A stretch of DNA of 64,000 bases from an uncultured Photobacterium sp. GTDB lineage: Bacteria > Pseudomonadota > Gammaproteobacteria > Enterobacterales > Vibrionaceae. Positions 47,409-57,470 of this stretch are shown one piece after another. A program made the translations under genes and the position numbers. Position 1 is the first letter of the stretch. The number at the start of each line of letters is the position of its first letter. Location of the stretch: assembly GCF_947502415.1 (NCBI RefSeq), contig NZ_CANMZV010000003.1, positions 62,001 through 126,000 of the forward strand, written 5' to 3'. The notes below the pieces were generated by a model. It was not told the DNA's origin and did no database searches. It saw nothing but the letters and a program-made list of their open reading frames with translations.

Positions 47409-48791
47409 TTATTTTCGACGCCAGGTTGTACCTTGCGGGCCATCTTCCAGAATAATGTCCATCGACAGCAGCTTGTCACGAGCCGCATCTGCTGCTGCCC
47501 AGTCTTTAGCTGCACGCGCATCCAAACGCTGCTGAATCAGAGCTTCAATTTCAGCCACATCATCGCTCTCACCAGCACCACCCTGTAGGAATGCTTCTGG
47601 CTCTTGGGACAGCAGGCCAAGGATGTCAGCAAGCTCACGCATGCGCGCACCCAGTGCAGACGCTGCCGCCAAATCATCAGTCTTCAGACGGTTGATTTCG
47701 CGTGCCATGTCAAACAGCACAGAGTAGGCTTCCGGTGTATTGAAGTCATCGTCCATCGAATCTTTAAAGCGAGTAACAAACTCTTCGCCACCCTCAGCTT
47801 TCGCTTCTGTATCCAGACCACGCAATGATGTATACAGACGCTCAAGTGCAGATCGCGCTTGCTTCAGGTTATCTTCGCTGTAGTTAAGCTGGCTACGATA
47901 ATGACCAGACATCAGGAAGTAACGAACAGTTTCAGCATCGTAGTAACCTAATACGTCACGAATAGTGAAGAAGTTACCCAGAGACTTAGACATCTTCTCA
48001 CGATCAACCATCACCATACCGCTGTGCATCCAGGTATTTACGTACTGGGAGCCAGTTGCACAGCAAGACTGAGCGATTTCGTTTTCATGGTGAGGGAACT
48101 GAAGATCCGAACCACCACCGTGGATATCAAAATGATCACCAAGGATTGCCGAGTTCATTGCAGAACACTCGATGTGCCAGCCTGGACGGCCTGGGCCCCA
48201 TGGAGATTCCCATGTTGGCTCACCAGGCTTAGACATTTTCCACAATACGAAATCCAGCGGGCTACGCTTCGCCGTTTCGATATCAACACGGGCACCAGCC
48301 TGTAGCTGATCCAAATCCTGCTTCGACAGTTTACCGTATTCATCGAACTTGCTAACTTCAAACATTACATCGCCGTTGTCAGCAACATACGCAAAGCCTC
48401 GCTCAATCAGGCGCTCACACATCGCGATAATTTCGGCGATAAAAGCAGTCGCGCGAGGTTCAATGTCCGGACGCTTCATGCCTAACGCATCAAAGTCAGC
48501 ATGCATCTCACCAATCAGGCGCTCTGTCAGTGAATCACAGCTTTCGCCATTATCTGCTGCACGCTTGATAATCTTGTCATCAATGTCAGTGATATTGCGA
48601 ACAAATGTCAGATCATAACCGGAATAACGCAGGTAACGAGAAACCACATCGAACGACACAAATGTACGGCCATGACCAATGTGACATAAATCGTAAATGG
48701 TAACCCCACAGACGTACATGCCTACTTTACCAGGCTGGATGGGTTTGAATTCCTCTTTCTGTCTTGTGAGTGAGTTATAGATCTTTAACAT
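47409..48791 (-). CDS. cysS: Cysteine--tRNA ligase
   Basis: A class I synthetase of 460 residues. It has the HIGH motif in the CHIGHGRTF segment (~37-45), KMSKS in [11 protein letters not shown] (~265-275), and zinc ligands from Cys28, GWHIECSAM and the HHENEIAQ region. The C-terminal DALR-type anticodon domain spans ~310-460. It is transcribed alone and divergent from ppiB, the usual Vibrionaceae arrangement. Confidence 0.98.
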   Translation of the reverse strand: MLKIYNSLTRQKEEFKPIQPGKVGMYVCGVTIYDLCHIGHGRTFVSFDVVSRYLRYSGYDLTFVRNITDIDDKIIKRAADNGESCDSLTERLIGEMHADFDALGMKRPDIEPRATAFIAEIIAMCERLIERGFAYVADNGDVMFEVSKFDEYGKLSKQDLDQLQAGARVDIETAKRSPLDFVLWKMSKPGEPTWESPWGPGRPGWHIECSAMNSAILGDHFDIHGGGSDLQFPHHENEIAQSCCATGSQYVNTWMHSGMVMVDREKMSKSLGNFFTIRDVLGYYDAETVRYFLMSGHYRSQLNYSEDNLKQARSALERLYTSLRGLDTEAKAEGGEEFVTRFKDSMDDDFNTPEAYSVLFDMAREINRLKTDDLAAASALGARMRELADILGLLSQEPEAFLQGGAGESDDVAEIEALIQQRLDARAAKDWAAADAARDKLLSMDIILEDGPQGTTWRRK

Positions 48792-49140
48792 GTCTCGTAA
48801 TTACTCATTTTATGGGGTTACTTTAAGAGAGTAATTACACCTCTTATAACCTTTGAAGGCAAGGAAAAATGCATCAATTGGCTGGTTTCATACGGGTTCA
48901 GGGAAGAATTTCCTGCGACATGGCAAAACAGTAAGCCAGGTAAGCATACTATTCCCGCATCTCCCTCTATTCACCTATAGTTATACCTAACGGAACCAGA
49001 GTAATTTAGTATCAAAATCGGCTAAATAACACTCTTATTCCATCTTCGGCCGATAATGATTGGAGATCATGTTGACGCCTTGCTTTAGTAAGATAAAATT
49101 CAACGTTTAAAGCAATATACATCCATTAAAGGACAAGCTC
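48792..49140. other. Divergent promoter region between cysS and ppiB
   Basis: 349 bases with no gene. It holds the ppiB promoter; nothing else stands out. Confidence 0.6.
49072..49099 (+). promoter_or_regulatory. Candidate sigma-70 promoter of ppiB
   Basis: TTGACG (49072-49077) and TAAAAT (49094-49099) with a 16-base spacer, 41 bases before the ppiB ATG. Confidence 0.65.
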
Positions 49141-49638
49141 ATGGTAACGCTTCACACTACTTTTGGTGACATCAAAATTCAGCTAAACACAGAAAAAGCG
49201 CCTGAAACGTGTGCAAACTTCCTGCAATACTGCCGTGACGGTTTCTACAAAGGTACACTTTTCCACCGTGTTATCGACGGTTTCATGATCCAGGGCGGCG
49301 GCATGGCTTCTGGTATGGAAGAGAAAGAAACTCGCGCGCCAATCAAAAATGAAGCGAACAACGGCCTAAGCAACAAAGTGGGTACACTTGCAATGGCTCG
49401 TACTATGGAACCGCACTCTGCAAGTTCTCAGTTCTTCATCAACGTTAACGACAACAAATTCCTGGACTTCAAATCAGAAACACCTGATGGCTGGGGTTAC
49501 TGTGTATTTGCCGAAGTTGTTGAAGGCATGGACGTAGTTAACAAGATCAAAGCGGTTTCTACTGGTAACTGGGGTTATGTTCACCAGGACGTTCCAGTTG
49601 AAGAAGTTGTGATCAACGACGTAACTATCGAAGAGTAA
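49141..49638 (+). CDS. ppiB: Peptidyl-prolyl cis-trans isomerase B (cytosolic cyclophilin)
   Basis: Catalyses proline isomerisation in protein folding. The 165-residue single cyclophilin domain has the family core [15 protein letters not shown] (~40-54), [17 protein letters not shown] (~80-96) and [15 protein letters not shown]. There is no signal peptide, so it is the cytosolic form. The ribosome site AAAGGAC precedes the ATG. Confidence 0.97.
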   Translation: MVTLHTTFGDIKIQLNTEKAPETCANFLQYCRDGFYKGTLFHRVIDGFMIQGGGMASGMEEKETRAPIKNEANNGLSNKVGTLAMARTMEPHSASSQFFINVNDNKFLDFKSETPDGWGYCVFAEVVEGMDVVNKIKAVSTGNWGYVHQDVPVEEVVINDVTIEE

Positions 49639-49649
49639 TCACTACTCTT

Positions 49650-49680
49650 AAGGGTGGTCAACAAGCCACCCTTTCTTTTA
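49650..49680 (+). terminator. Terminator-like hairpin between ppiB and lpxH
   Basis: The stem AAGGGTGG/CCACCCTT (49650-49657 with 49666-49673) is followed by TCTTTTATTT, which runs directly into the lpxH start. Confidence 0.75.
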
Positions 49681-49683
49681 TTT

Positions 49684-50427
49684 ATGACAACACTTTTTAT
49701 TGCTGACCTGCACCTGAGCGCCGACCGCCCTGATATCACCGATTGTTTTCTGACTTTCATTAAAGAAGACACCAAGGGGATCGATGCCCTGTATGTGCTG
49801 GGTGACTTATTTGAAATGTGGATTGGCGATGACGACAATTCACCTTTCCACCAGCAAATCAAAACAGCCTTCAGGCAGCTCACTGACTCCGGAATCCCCT
49901 GCTACTTCATTCACGGCAATCGCGACTTTTTGGTCGGCAAACGCTTCAGTGACGAAACCGGCGTCCAGTTGTTACCGGAACACACGGTGATCGATTTGTA
50001 CGGCAAACCAACCCTGATCCTGCATGGTGATACTCTCTGTACCTTGGATGAGGCCTATCAGCGCTACCGGAAAAAAGTACATAACCGTTTAATCCAGTGG
50101 CTGTTCTTCCGCCTGCCACTGTCATACCGCCAGACAATCGGAGCTAAGCTTCGCAATAACAGTGGTATGGCTAATCAGGCCAAGCGAGAGGACGTCATGG
50201 ATGTTACCCCGGATGAAGTGGTTAAAATCATGGCACAATGTCGTGTCAACGCGATGATACACGGCCATACCCACCGCCCGGCTATCCATGACCTGACTAT
50301 CGACAATCACCCCGCAGTTCGAACAGTGCTGGGAGACTGGTATGATCATGGCTCAGTTCTAGTCTGCACTCCCGAGGGCTGTCAGCTAGAAACAAGGGAC
50401 TTTGCATCCACCAGCAGCCGTTGTTAA
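49684..50427 (+). CDS. lpxH: UDP-2,3-diacylglucosamine diphosphatase LpxH
   Basis: Cleaves UDP-2,3-diacylglucosamine to lipid X, the fourth step of lipid A synthesis at the inner membrane. It is a 247-residue metallophosphoesterase with all metal motifs: FIADLHLS, LGDLFEMWIGDDD, HGNRDFLVGKRF, LHGDTLCT and HGHTHRP. The start ATG 49684 matches E. coli (MATLFIADLHL). No Shine-Dalgarno is seen, and the T-run of the preceding hairpin abuts the ATG. An upstream GTG at 49654 is in frame but lies within the hairpin. Confidence 0.96.
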   Translation: MTTLFIADLHLSADRPDITDCFLTFIKEDTKGIDALYVLGDLFEMWIGDDDNSPFHQQIKTAFRQLTDSGIPCYFIHGNRDFLVGKRFSDETGVQLLPEHTVIDLYGKPTLILHGDTLCTLDEAYQRYRKKVHNRLIQWLFFRLPLSYRQTIGAKLRNNSGMANQAKREDVMDVTPDEVVKIMAQCRVNAMIHGHTHRPAIHDLTIDNHPAVRTVLGDWYDHGSVLVCTPEGCQLETRDFASTSSRC

Positions 50428-50444
50428 ATAACAAAGTCTCCAAT

Positions 50445-50473
50445 AAAAAAGGTATGCCGAGGCATACCTTTTT
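50445..50473. terminator. Bidirectional terminator between lpxH and the TSUP gene
   Basis: The stem AAAAAGGTATGCC/GGCATACCTTTTT (50446-50458 with 50461-50473) with T-runs on both strands. Two bases separate the arms, so the innermost pairs would open to form the loop. Confidence 0.9.
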
Positions 50474-50494
50474 CATTTTCAAATAAACAGGATA

Positions 50495-51388
50495 TCAGGA
50501 CGACGCCTGAGCCAACTCCGGTTCAGCACGTTCACCTACCCAAGAACGGTACATAGTCACTGATGTGTACAGCACCACACCAATCACCAGCCAGGCCAGC
50601 AATTGCAAATCAAGAGATTTGACCAGATAGGCTGCAATCACAACGCCAATCGGACCGGTAATAGCCACAACCAATGCCGCACGGCTATTAATACGGTTCT
50701 TACGTATAAAACTACCCGCCGAAAAGAAACTAAGAAACGCACATGAGCACATCATAATCGGGAAGGCCGCTAACGGATGCATACCCAGCAGGTAAACCAT
50801 TGTCATGCATGGCGCATAAAGGCCAATACCGATGGTCATCAAGGCACCAAACAAGAAATTACCGGCAATACCAACAGCCAGTTTCCAGCCGCTTAATCCC
50901 AACGCTTCACCGCCGAGCGGGAATAATTCCAACTGCCCTGCCAGCATCAAACTAGCAACAACCAACAGAGCTCCACTCATAACCAGACGGATCAACTGGC
51001 GATCCCAGCCCGAAACCAGCCTTGCACCAACGGTAGCGCCAAAGCAAGCAGCCAGTACCATACTAACCAGAGTCAGCGGATCAACATCCACCGCAGTCAA
51101 AAAGATCAGAGACTGTACCGACGTAGACATTACCGCCTGGCAGTTCAGCGTACCGGGTAACAGCTGATCATCAATCAGCTTCATTTGCTTGTAGCCAGCC
51201 GTCTTAATGGCAAAACTGCCAACCCCGAGGGTATCGCAGAAATTGGCAAAGCCACCAATAAGACCAATTGGTAAGATTTTTGTTTGCGCTTCCTGCGTAC
51301 GGTTCTTACGCCATGCATTAAAAAGCATGACCATAAAAACGCCTCCACCTACAAGCAATCCAGCTTGTATGACTGTAAAGACCGTCAT
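50495..51388 (-). CDS. TSUP-family permease (TauE/SafE type)
   Basis: A 297-residue inner-membrane protein with about eight helices in two similar halves. Each half begins with a glycine/asparagine-rich segment typical of the family (GLIGGFANFCDTLGVGSFA ~42-60; GALMTIGIGLYAPCMTMVY ~184-202). TSUP members move sulfite, sulfoacetate or other organosulfur anions; the substrate here is unknown. It is transcribed alone and divergent from the EAL-HDOD gene. Confidence 0.85.
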   Translation of the reverse strand: MTVFTVIQAGLLVGGGVFMVMLFNAWRKNRTQEAQTKILPIGLIGGFANFCDTLGVGSFAIKTAGYKQMKLIDDQLLPGTLNCQAVMSTSVQSLIFLTAVDVDPLTLVSMVLAACFGATVGARLVSGWDRQLIRLVMSGALLVVASLMLAGQLELFPLGGEALGLSGWKLAVGIAGNFLFGALMTIGIGLYAPCMTMVYLLGMHPLAAFPIMMCSCAFLSFFSAGSFIRKNRINSRAALVVAITGPIGVVIAAYLVKSLDLQLLAWLVIGVVLYTSVTMYRSWVGERAEPELAQASS

Positions 51389-51621
51389 TTATTACACAAA
51401 AATTTCATGAAAAGGAGGCTATTGTCCATGAACTTAGAGAATGATTCTATCTTTTTGGCAATTGTCTTAATTTGCTATTAACATCACGTTGTGAAACCAT
51501 ATTTCCCTGTAATACTCGGCGTACAGCACGCCATTGATAAGATAATCATTAAGTATTCTGTTACCCACTTCCGCAACTCGTCATATTTTAACAATAATAT
51601 TAGTAAGTTACGTTATAGCCC

Positions 51622-52851
51622 ATGCAGTCATATCTTGCTCGACAGCCCGTATTAAACCGAGACAAGGCAACCGTTGGATACGAATTGCTGTTTCGCGATG
51701 GCCCCAATAATTGCTTTCCCAACGTAGAAGATGAACAAGCAACTAACCGTCTGCTAGCCGATAATTTCTTCACATATAATGCGGCCCAGGTGACTGCCGG
51801 GAAAAAAGCCTTTGTCAATTTTCCTCATAGCAGCCTGATTCAGCGCATTCCTCTGATGTTCTCAAAGCAGAGTTTCGTGATTGAAGTATTGGAAAGCTGC
51901 GAGCCGAATGATGAACTGCTGGAAGCGGTAATTGAGCTGCATCAGAAAGGCTATACCCTGGCCCTGGATGACTTTGTTCCTCATGCAGTGTGGAACCGAT
52001 TCCTGCCATATATCCATATCATCAAGTTCGATATTCGCGTAACTCCAATCGCTAAGGCCAGTTTTTTTATCCGCCACCACAAGGATAAGAGCAATAAACT
52101 CCTTTTCTTGGCTGAAAAAGTCGAGACCCATGAAGAATTTATAGACGCACGAGATGCAGGATTCGACTTGTTCCAGGGTTACTTCTTTAGCCGTCCGGAA
52201 ATGATCCAGCGCAAAGCGCTAACGCCTTCAGCTCTGACGACGCTACGCCTGTTTCAGGAAATCAGCCAGACAGATGTCAACTTTGATAAAGTGGAAAGCA
52301 TCATTGCGACCGATGTTTCGCTGTCCTACAAGATGCTCCGCCATGTCAACAACATGAAATCAACCCAAGCCAAGCCTGTTACCTCATTCAAACAGGCATT
52401 GGTCTATCTGGGAGAAGAGCGTTTACGGCGCTTTATCACCTTCGTGGCCACAGCACACGCGATGGAGAAAAAGCCGGCTTCATTGTATAGCCTGTCACTG
52501 CAAAGAGCCCATCTCTGTGAGCGACTAGGTAAACAAGTAACACCCGCAATCGCCGGTAACCAGGCCTTCCTAACCGGATTGTTCTCACTATTGGATTCAA
52601 TCCTGGATCAGCCAATCGAAGAACTGATCAACCTTCTCCCGCTTAGTGAGGAGATCAAGCAGGCTCTGGTCAACCAAACCGGTCAACTCGGCCTCATCCT
52701 CCTACTTATGGAAGCCTATGATACTGCCAACTGGGAAAACGTCAGTCGCTTCAGCAAGGAGCTAGCAATCAATGAAACTAGCGTTGCAGACCTTTATCTG
52801 GAGTCAGTAAAATGGACCACTCTTTTTGAACAACAGCAACAGAGTAACTAA
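51622..52851 (+). CDS. EAL-HDOD domain signalling protein
   Basis: A 409-residue cytosolic protein with a variant EAL domain (~1-205) and an HDOD domain (~205-400). The EAL part has ELLFR in place of the EAL signature and DDFV in place of DDFG, but keeps an Asn (VNFPHSS), KFD, EKVET and QGYFFSRP. Cyclic-di-GMP hydrolysis therefore cannot be excluded; binding without hydrolysis is equally possible. HDOD lacks the HD catalytic residues and usually acts as an output module. Vibrio proteins of this layout affect motility and biofilm. Its stop overlaps the ychJ start by one base. Confidence 0.88.
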   Translation: MQSYLARQPVLNRDKATVGYELLFRDGPNNCFPNVEDEQATNRLLADNFFTYNAAQVTAGKKAFVNFPHSSLIQRIPLMFSKQSFVIEVLESCEPNDELLEAVIELHQKGYTLALDDFVPHAVWNRFLPYIHIIKFDIRVTPIAKASFFIRHHKDKSNKLLFLAEKVETHEEFIDARDAGFDLFQGYFFSRPEMIQRKALTPSALTTLRLFQEISQTDVNFDKVESIIATDVSLSYKMLRHVNNMKSTQAKPVTSFKQALVYLGEERLRRFITFVATAHAMEKKPASLYSLSLQRAHLCERLGKQVTPAIAGNQAFLTGLFSLLDSILDQPIEELINLLPLSEEIKQALVNQTGQLGLILLLMEAYDTANWENVSRFSKELAINETSVADLYLESVKWTTLFEQQQQSN

Positions 52852-53366
52852 TGTCAACTCCAGCTCAATTATGCCCGTGCGGCAGTAAGAAAATACTGAC
52901 AACCTGCTGTCAGCCGATCCATCAAATACCATCTCGTGCTGAGCACCCAGAGCAACTGATGCGGGCTAGATACAGTGCCCATGTGTTGGGGCTGGTTGAC
53001 TTTGTCGTGGCAACCTATCACCCAAGTTGTGAAGCAGAACAACACCGTGAAGCCATTGCTGAATCAGTGCATTCTAACTGGCTGGGGCTGGAAGTCGTAA
53101 GTAGTGAAATAGCAGCAAACGGAGAAGGCTTCGTCGAATTCAAGGCATATTACCAAGAAGGCAAGGAGGAATTCTGCCTCCAAGAGAAATCACGCTTCCT
53201 GCGCGAACCATGTGGTGATACATCTCAATGGTTCTACATTGATGGCGAATACCCGGAGCCAGAAACTGAACCAACTCAACAACCGCAGGTTATCAGTGAT
53301 AAAGTTGGCCGAAACGATCCGTGCCCATGCGGCAGCGGAAAAAAATTCAAAAAATGCTGCAGCTAG
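52851..53366 (+). CDS. ychJ: YchJ-family (UPF0225) protein with two SEC-C motifs
   Basis: A 171-residue protein with a zinc-binding SEC-C motif at each end ([13 protein letters not shown] at ~8-20; [15 protein letters not shown] at ~156-170) and a cystatin-like NTF2-type core between them ([18 protein letters not shown]). Biochemical function is unknown. SEC-C motifs in SecA and YecA bind zinc and contact ribosomes or SecB. It is translationally coupled to the EAL-HDOD gene (TAATG overlap) and ends at a terminator. Confidence 0.94.
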   Translation: MSTPAQLCPCGSKKILTTCCQPIHQIPSRAEHPEQLMRARYSAHVLGLVDFVVATYHPSCEAEQHREAIAESVHSNWLGLEVVSSEIAANGEGFVEFKAYYQEGKEEFCLQEKSRFLREPCGDTSQWFYIDGEYPEPETEPTQQPQVISDKVGRNDPCPCGSGKKFKKCCS

Positions 53367-53391
53367 TTTTGAATTACAATCCTCACAACTA

Positions 53392-53426
53392 AAAACAGGG
53401 ACTTGTTCTGACAAGTCCTTGTTTTC
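53392..53426 (+). terminator. Terminator after ychJ
   Basis: The stem CAGGGACTTGT/ACAAGTCCTTG with flanking A/T pairs and a TCTG loop (53407-53410), followed by TTTTC. Confidence 0.85.
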
Positions 53427-53572
53427 TCATTCATTATATCCGTATCATCCATTTTTCTAATCAACATCTCATCCCAGCACTAAAACACAAAACAGCGTGC
53501 AAAAAACACTCACCCCATAATCTTAATTGTCGATAAAGCAATCAGAACTCAACTGTGTAACGAGACAATGAC

Positions 53573-53728
53573 ATGATCAATCCAAATAACAATCTGCCGT
53601 TGACTGCTCAAAAACAGCTGAAAAAAGTCACTCAGGCATCACTGATCAACGAACGAAAACAAAAAGTGGAAGCAAACAGCGAGAAGAAAAAAGATCCTCC
53701 CCAGGAGCGCCCTAAAAAAACGCCCTAG
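53573..53728 (+). CDS. Candidate 51-residue basic small protein
   Basis: A short frame starts MINPNNNLPLTAQKQLKKV and is Lys/Gln/Glu/Pro-rich, with a disordered tail (PPQERPKKTP). It lies between the ychJ terminator and the his leader. A compact terminator overlaps its stop codon, the tight end expected of a small transcript. No strong ribosome site is visible (TAACGAGA before ATG). The high charge and lack of hydrophobic segments suggest a soluble nucleic-acid- or protein-binding peptide. I do not recognise a family, and real expression is inferred. Confidence 0.5.
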   Translation: MINPNNNLPLTAQKQLKKVTQASLINERKQKVEANSEKKKDPPQERPKKTP

Positions 53729-53740
53729 AAAAGGGCTTCT
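53722..53740 (+). terminator. Compact hairpin overlapping the small ORF stop
   Basis: GCCCT/AGGGC (53722-53726 with 53732-53736) followed by TTCTT. Short but well placed. Confidence 0.55.
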
Positions 53741-53981
53741 TGATGTATATGTTTAAACAGAACCAATGTTAGATAAATATTACGCTGCATATAGCACTTT
53801 CAAGCCGAGCGCTTTTAAGTGCTTATTCTTCAATCATTATCTTCCTCTTTTGATCATTCGGCATTCTTACTTTTTTATTAAGTTAATTTTTCTTTAAAAA
53901 TCCTGTTGCAAAATCATATCAGCTTAGTTAGTGTGAATAACAAGCAATGAGTAAATAATGATTTATACAGAGTAAATAATT

Positions 53982-54029
53982 ATGCGTATCCTATTGGTAA
54001 ACCTTCATCACCATCATCATCCTGACTAG
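53982..54029 (+). CDS. hisL: His operon leader peptide HisL
   Basis: A 15-residue leader peptide, MRILLVNLHHHHHPD, with five consecutive histidines. Ribosome stalling there when charged tRNA-His is scarce would favour the antiterminator. It lies ~150 bases upstream of hisG, with mutually exclusive hairpins in between. Confidence 0.95.
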   Translation: MRILLVNLHHHHHPD

Positions 54030-54053
54030 TCTTTCGGGAGGATACGCCTCACT

Positions 54054-54140
54054 CTGGAAGACGCAGAAACACTCTTCCAGCGGTCAGTAGCAATAGCAGT
54101 TCTCAGACCCTCGGAAGAGCCATCTTCCGAGGGTTTTTTC
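54054..54140 (+). terminator. Histidine operon attenuator
   Basis: A pause-type hairpin CTGGAAGA/TCTTCCAG (54054-54061 with 54073-54080) is followed by a terminator stem ACCCTCGGAAGA/TCTTCCGAGGGT (54107-54118 with 54123-54134) and TTTTTT. The TCTTCC of the first hairpin can pair instead with GGAAGA at 54113-54118, which gives the antiterminator. This is the classical his attenuation layout. Confidence 0.92.
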
Positions 54141-54182
54141 ATTTTCAGGCTTAATGATTTATCGGATACAGGGAACAAAACG

Positions 54183-55079
54183 ATGCAGACACAACGACTA
54201 CGAATTGCCATCCAAAAAAAGGGACGCCTAAGCAAAGAATGCCAGGACCTGCTTAAACGCTGTGGTGTGAAATTCAACATGGTAGGCGAGCGCCTGGTTG
54301 TGCATTCTGAAAATATGCCTATCGACCTGCTGCTGGTTCGCGACGACGATATCCCAGGCCTGATCATGGATGGCGTAGTCGATTTAGGGGTAATTGGTGA
54401 AAACGAACTGGAAGAAGTTGGTCTAGAGCGCGCAGCACGTGGTGAAGCTTCAGGCTATGTGAAACTACGCCGCCTCGATTTCGGCGGTTGCCGCCTTTCC
54501 ATTGCCATCGATAAAGACGCCAAATACAACGGCCCACAAGATTTACAAGGTAAGCGCATCGCTACCACCTACCCCCAGCTTGTAAAACGTTACATGGATG
54601 AACAAGACGTCCAGTTCACTACTTGTATGCTAAACGGCTCAGTTGAAGTTGCTCCCCGTGCCGGTCTGGCTGATGCTATCTGTGATCTGGTTTCAACTGG
54701 CGCCACCCTGGAAGCCAATGGCTTAAAAGAAGCGGAAGTCATCCTGCGATCCAAAGCCGTTCTTATTCAGCGTATCGGTGAGTTCAGCACTGACAAGCAA
54801 GAGCTGATCGGTCGCCTCCTTACCCGGATGCAAGGTGTTATCCAAGCCAAAGAATCCAAATACATCATGCTGCACGCACCAACAGAGAGCTTAGATAAAG
54901 TAAAAGCTTTGTTACCCGGAGCTGAAGATCCGACAGTACTACCATTAGCTGCCGACAAAAGCCGCGTTGCCGTCCATCTTGTCAGCACTGAAAACCTTTT
55001 CTGGGAAACCATGGAAGAACTCAAAGGGCTGGGTGCCAGCTCGATCCTTGTCCTACCTATTGAAAAAATGATGGAATAA
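54183..55079 (+). CDS. hisG: ATP phosphoribosyltransferase HisG
   Basis: The first, feedback-inhibited step of histidine synthesis: ATP plus PRPP to phosphoribosyl-ATP. The 298 residues make it the long form with a C-terminal ACT-like histidine-binding domain (~225-298), so no HisZ is needed. The PRPP/active-site segment lies around residues 155-180 ([19 protein letters not shown]). It is first structural gene of the operon, followed by hisD after 4 bases. Confidence 0.98.
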   Translation: MQTQRLRIAIQKKGRLSKECQDLLKRCGVKFNMVGERLVVHSENMPIDLLLVRDDDIPGLIMDGVVDLGVIGENELEEVGLERAARGEASGYVKLRRLDFGGCRLSIAIDKDAKYNGPQDLQGKRIATTYPQLVKRYMDEQDVQFTTCMLNGSVEVAPRAGLADAICDLVSTGATLEANGLKEAEVILRSKAVLIQRIGEFSTDKQELIGRLLTRMQGVIQAKESKYIMLHAPTESLDKVKALLPGAEDPTVLPLAADKSRVAVHLVSTENLFWETMEELKGLGASSILVLPIEKMME

Positions 55080-55083
55080 GACG

Positions 55084-56400
55084 ATGAAAACTGTTGTATG
55101 GCAATCTTTAAGCGAAAGCCAGCAGGAATACCTGTTGCAACGTCCGGCGATCACCGAAGGGGCAAACATCACGGCTATCGTCTCCGCAGTTATAGACAAT
55201 GTCCGCCAGCAAGGTGACGCAGCCCTTATTGAGCTCACCGAAAAATTCGACAAGGTGCGCCCAGATAGCATCAAAGTCAGCCAAAACGAAATCGAAGCCG
55301 CCGCTGAACGCCTGAGCGACCAAATGAAGTTGGCACTCCAGCAGGCCTATAACAATATCGCCACCTTCCACCGAGCTCAAAAACAAAAGCCTCTTCGGGT
55401 GGAAACCCAGCCAGGCGTGGTTTGCGAACAGGTTACCCGGCCAATTAATTCTGTCGGCCTGTATATTCCCGGCGGCAGCGCCCCGCTGCCATCGACCGTT
55501 CTCATGCTCGGAGTACCCGCACAAATCGCTGGCTGCAGGCAAGTAGTCCTGTGCTCCCCACCACCGATTGCCGATGAAATCCTCTATGTCGCCAAACTAT
55601 GCGGCATCGATAAAATTTACAATGTCGGTGGTGCGCAAGCCATTGCCGCCATGGCCTACGGCACTGAATCCGTCGCTAAGGTTGATAAAATTTTCGGCCC
55701 TGGCAATGCTTTTGTCACCGAAGCCAAACGTCAGGTCAGCAACGACTTCCGCGGTGCAGCCATCGATATGCCTGCAGGGCCATCAGAAGTCCTGGTGATT
55801 GCCGACGCAACAGCCGATCCAGATTTCATTGCCGCCGACCTGCTCAGCCAGGCCGAACACGGCCCAGACTCCCAGGTAGTACTGGTCACTCCGGAACCGA
55901 GCCTTGCCGAACGGGTAGCAGATGCGATCCAGAAACAACTTGCTGAGCTGTCTCGAGCCGAAATCGCCCGCCAGGCATTGGGCTCAAGTCTGCTTATCGT
56001 GGCCGACACCCTGACCCAGTGTGTATCTATTTCTAACCACTACGGACCGGAGCATCTCATTGTCCAGACCCGCGACCCACGCAGCCTGGTATCACAACTG
56101 GATAACGCAGGTTCCATTTTTCTTGGCAGCTGGTCGCCAGAATCAGTCGGTGACTATGCCTCAGGCACCAACCACGTGCTGCCGACTTACGGCTATACCC
56201 GTACATACTCCAGCCTTGGGCTGGCTGATTTTACCAAACGTATGACAGTTCAGGAGCTAAGTTCTGACGGTCTGCAACAGCTGGCACCGACTGTTGTCAC
56301 TATGGCAGAAGCCGAAGGACTAGATGCCCACAAGCGTGCCGTTACTATCAGGATGGAAAAACTTCTCGCTCAAACGCCGGCTGCTAAGGAGGCACAATAA
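55084..56400 (+). CDS. hisD: Histidinol dehydrogenase
   Basis: Oxidises L-histidinol to L-histidine in two NAD-linked steps, the last of the pathway. It has 438 residues. The zinc site fits QAEHGPDSQ (~257-265) and later His/Asp residues; [11 protein letters not shown] (~319-329) carries the catalytic Glu-His pair, and [12 protein letters not shown] is conserved. Its stop overlaps the hisC start by one base (TAATG). Confidence 0.98.
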   Translation: MKTVVWQSLSESQQEYLLQRPAITEGANITAIVSAVIDNVRQQGDAALIELTEKFDKVRPDSIKVSQNEIEAAAERLSDQMKLALQQAYNNIATFHRAQKQKPLRVETQPGVVCEQVTRPINSVGLYIPGGSAPLPSTVLMLGVPAQIAGCRQVVLCSPPPIADEILYVAKLCGIDKIYNVGGAQAIAAMAYGTESVAKVDKIFGPGNAFVTEAKRQVSNDFRGAAIDMPAGPSEVLVIADATADPDFIAADLLSQAEHGPDSQVVLVTPEPSLAERVADAIQKQLAELSRAEIARQALGSSLLIVADTLTQCVSISNHYGPEHLIVQTRDPRSLVSQLDNAGSIFLGSWSPESVGDYASGTNHVLPTYGYTRTYSSLGLADFTKRMTVQELSSDGLQQLAPTVVTMAEAEGLDAHKRAVTIRMEKLLAQTPAAKEAQ

Positions 56401-57458
56401 TGACAATCACCAAACTAGCCCGAAAAACGGTACGCGAACTGACACCATATCAGTCAGCACGTCGCCTGGGTGGTCGCGGGGATATCTGGCTCAATGCCAA
56501 TGAATCGCCTTTTGCCAACGAATACAATATCAAATGTGATCGCCTGAACCGCTACAGCACCTGCCAGCCCGACGAATTGATCCAAGCCTATGCAGACTAT
56601 GCCAAAGTCAGAAAAGAACAAGTTCTGACCTCTCGCGGTGCTGACGAGGGAATTGAACTGCTAATCCGCACTTTCTGCGAACCGAACCTGGATAGCGTAC
56701 TTTACTGCCCGCCAACTTACGGCATGTATTCAATCAGCGCCGAAACCTTCGGTGTAAACACCAAGACCGTACCACTGAACGAACAATGGCAGCTGGATCT
56801 ACCCGCTATTTGTGACAACCTCGACAGCGTCAAACTGATTTTTGTTTGTAGCCCAAACAATCCGACCGGCAATCTGATCAACCGCCAGGATATAGAATCC
56901 CTGCTTGATATGGCCACTGACCGGGCGCTAGTCATCGTCGATGAAGCTTATATTGATTTCTGCCTGGAAGCATCGACAGCCGACCTACTTGATAACTATC
57001 CGAATCTGGTGATCCTTCGTACCTTATCCAAAGCTTTTGCTCTTGCCGGATTACGTTGTGGATTTACGCTGGCAAACCCGGACGTTATCAGCTTACTGCT
57101 AAAAGTAATTGCTCCTTATCCGGTACCAGTGCCTGTCACCGACATTGCAGTACAGGCACTATCACCCGCAGGGCTGGCAAAAACAAAATTCCAGGTACTC
57201 GACCTCAGCGCCAACCGCGCCTATCTTCAGGCAGGTCTGAGTATGCTACCGAACGTAACCGTATTCGATGGCTACGGTAACTACCTATTGGTGAAATTCC
57301 CCGATGCCGACACCTTGTTTAATGCTTTATGGGAACACGGCATTATTCTGCGGCGTTCTCCAATTAAGAATTGCATCCGCATCAGTATCGGCAACCGAGA
57401 TGAGTGCGAAAAAACCCTAGCCTTCATCCGTGACCAAATTGAGCTGAACCAAGCATAA
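56400..57458 (+). CDS. hisC: Histidinol-phosphate aminotransferase
   Basis: A PLP-dependent fold-type I enzyme converting imidazole-acetol phosphate to histidinol phosphate. It has 352 residues. The PLP lysine lies in [15 protein letters not shown] (~206-220), the Asp/Tyr site in DEAYIDFC (~181-188), and SPNNPTGN (~151-158) binds the cofactor face. It is translationally coupled to hisD. Confidence 0.98.
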   Translation: MTITKLARKTVRELTPYQSARRLGGRGDIWLNANESPFANEYNIKCDRLNRYSTCQPDELIQAYADYAKVRKEQVLTSRGADEGIELLIRTFCEPNLDSVLYCPPTYGMYSISAETFGVNTKTVPLNEQWQLDLPAICDNLDSVKLIFVCSPNNPTGNLINRQDIESLLDMATDRALVIVDEAYIDFCLEASTADLLDNYPNLVILRTLSKAFALAGLRCGFTLANPDVISLLLKVIAPYPVPVPVTDIAVQALSPAGLAKTKFQVLDLSANRAYLQAGLSMLPNVTVFDGYGNYLLVKFPDADTLFNALWEHGIILRRSPIKNCIRISIGNRDECEKTLAFIRDQIELNQA

Positions 57459-57470
57459 AGGGACATCATT

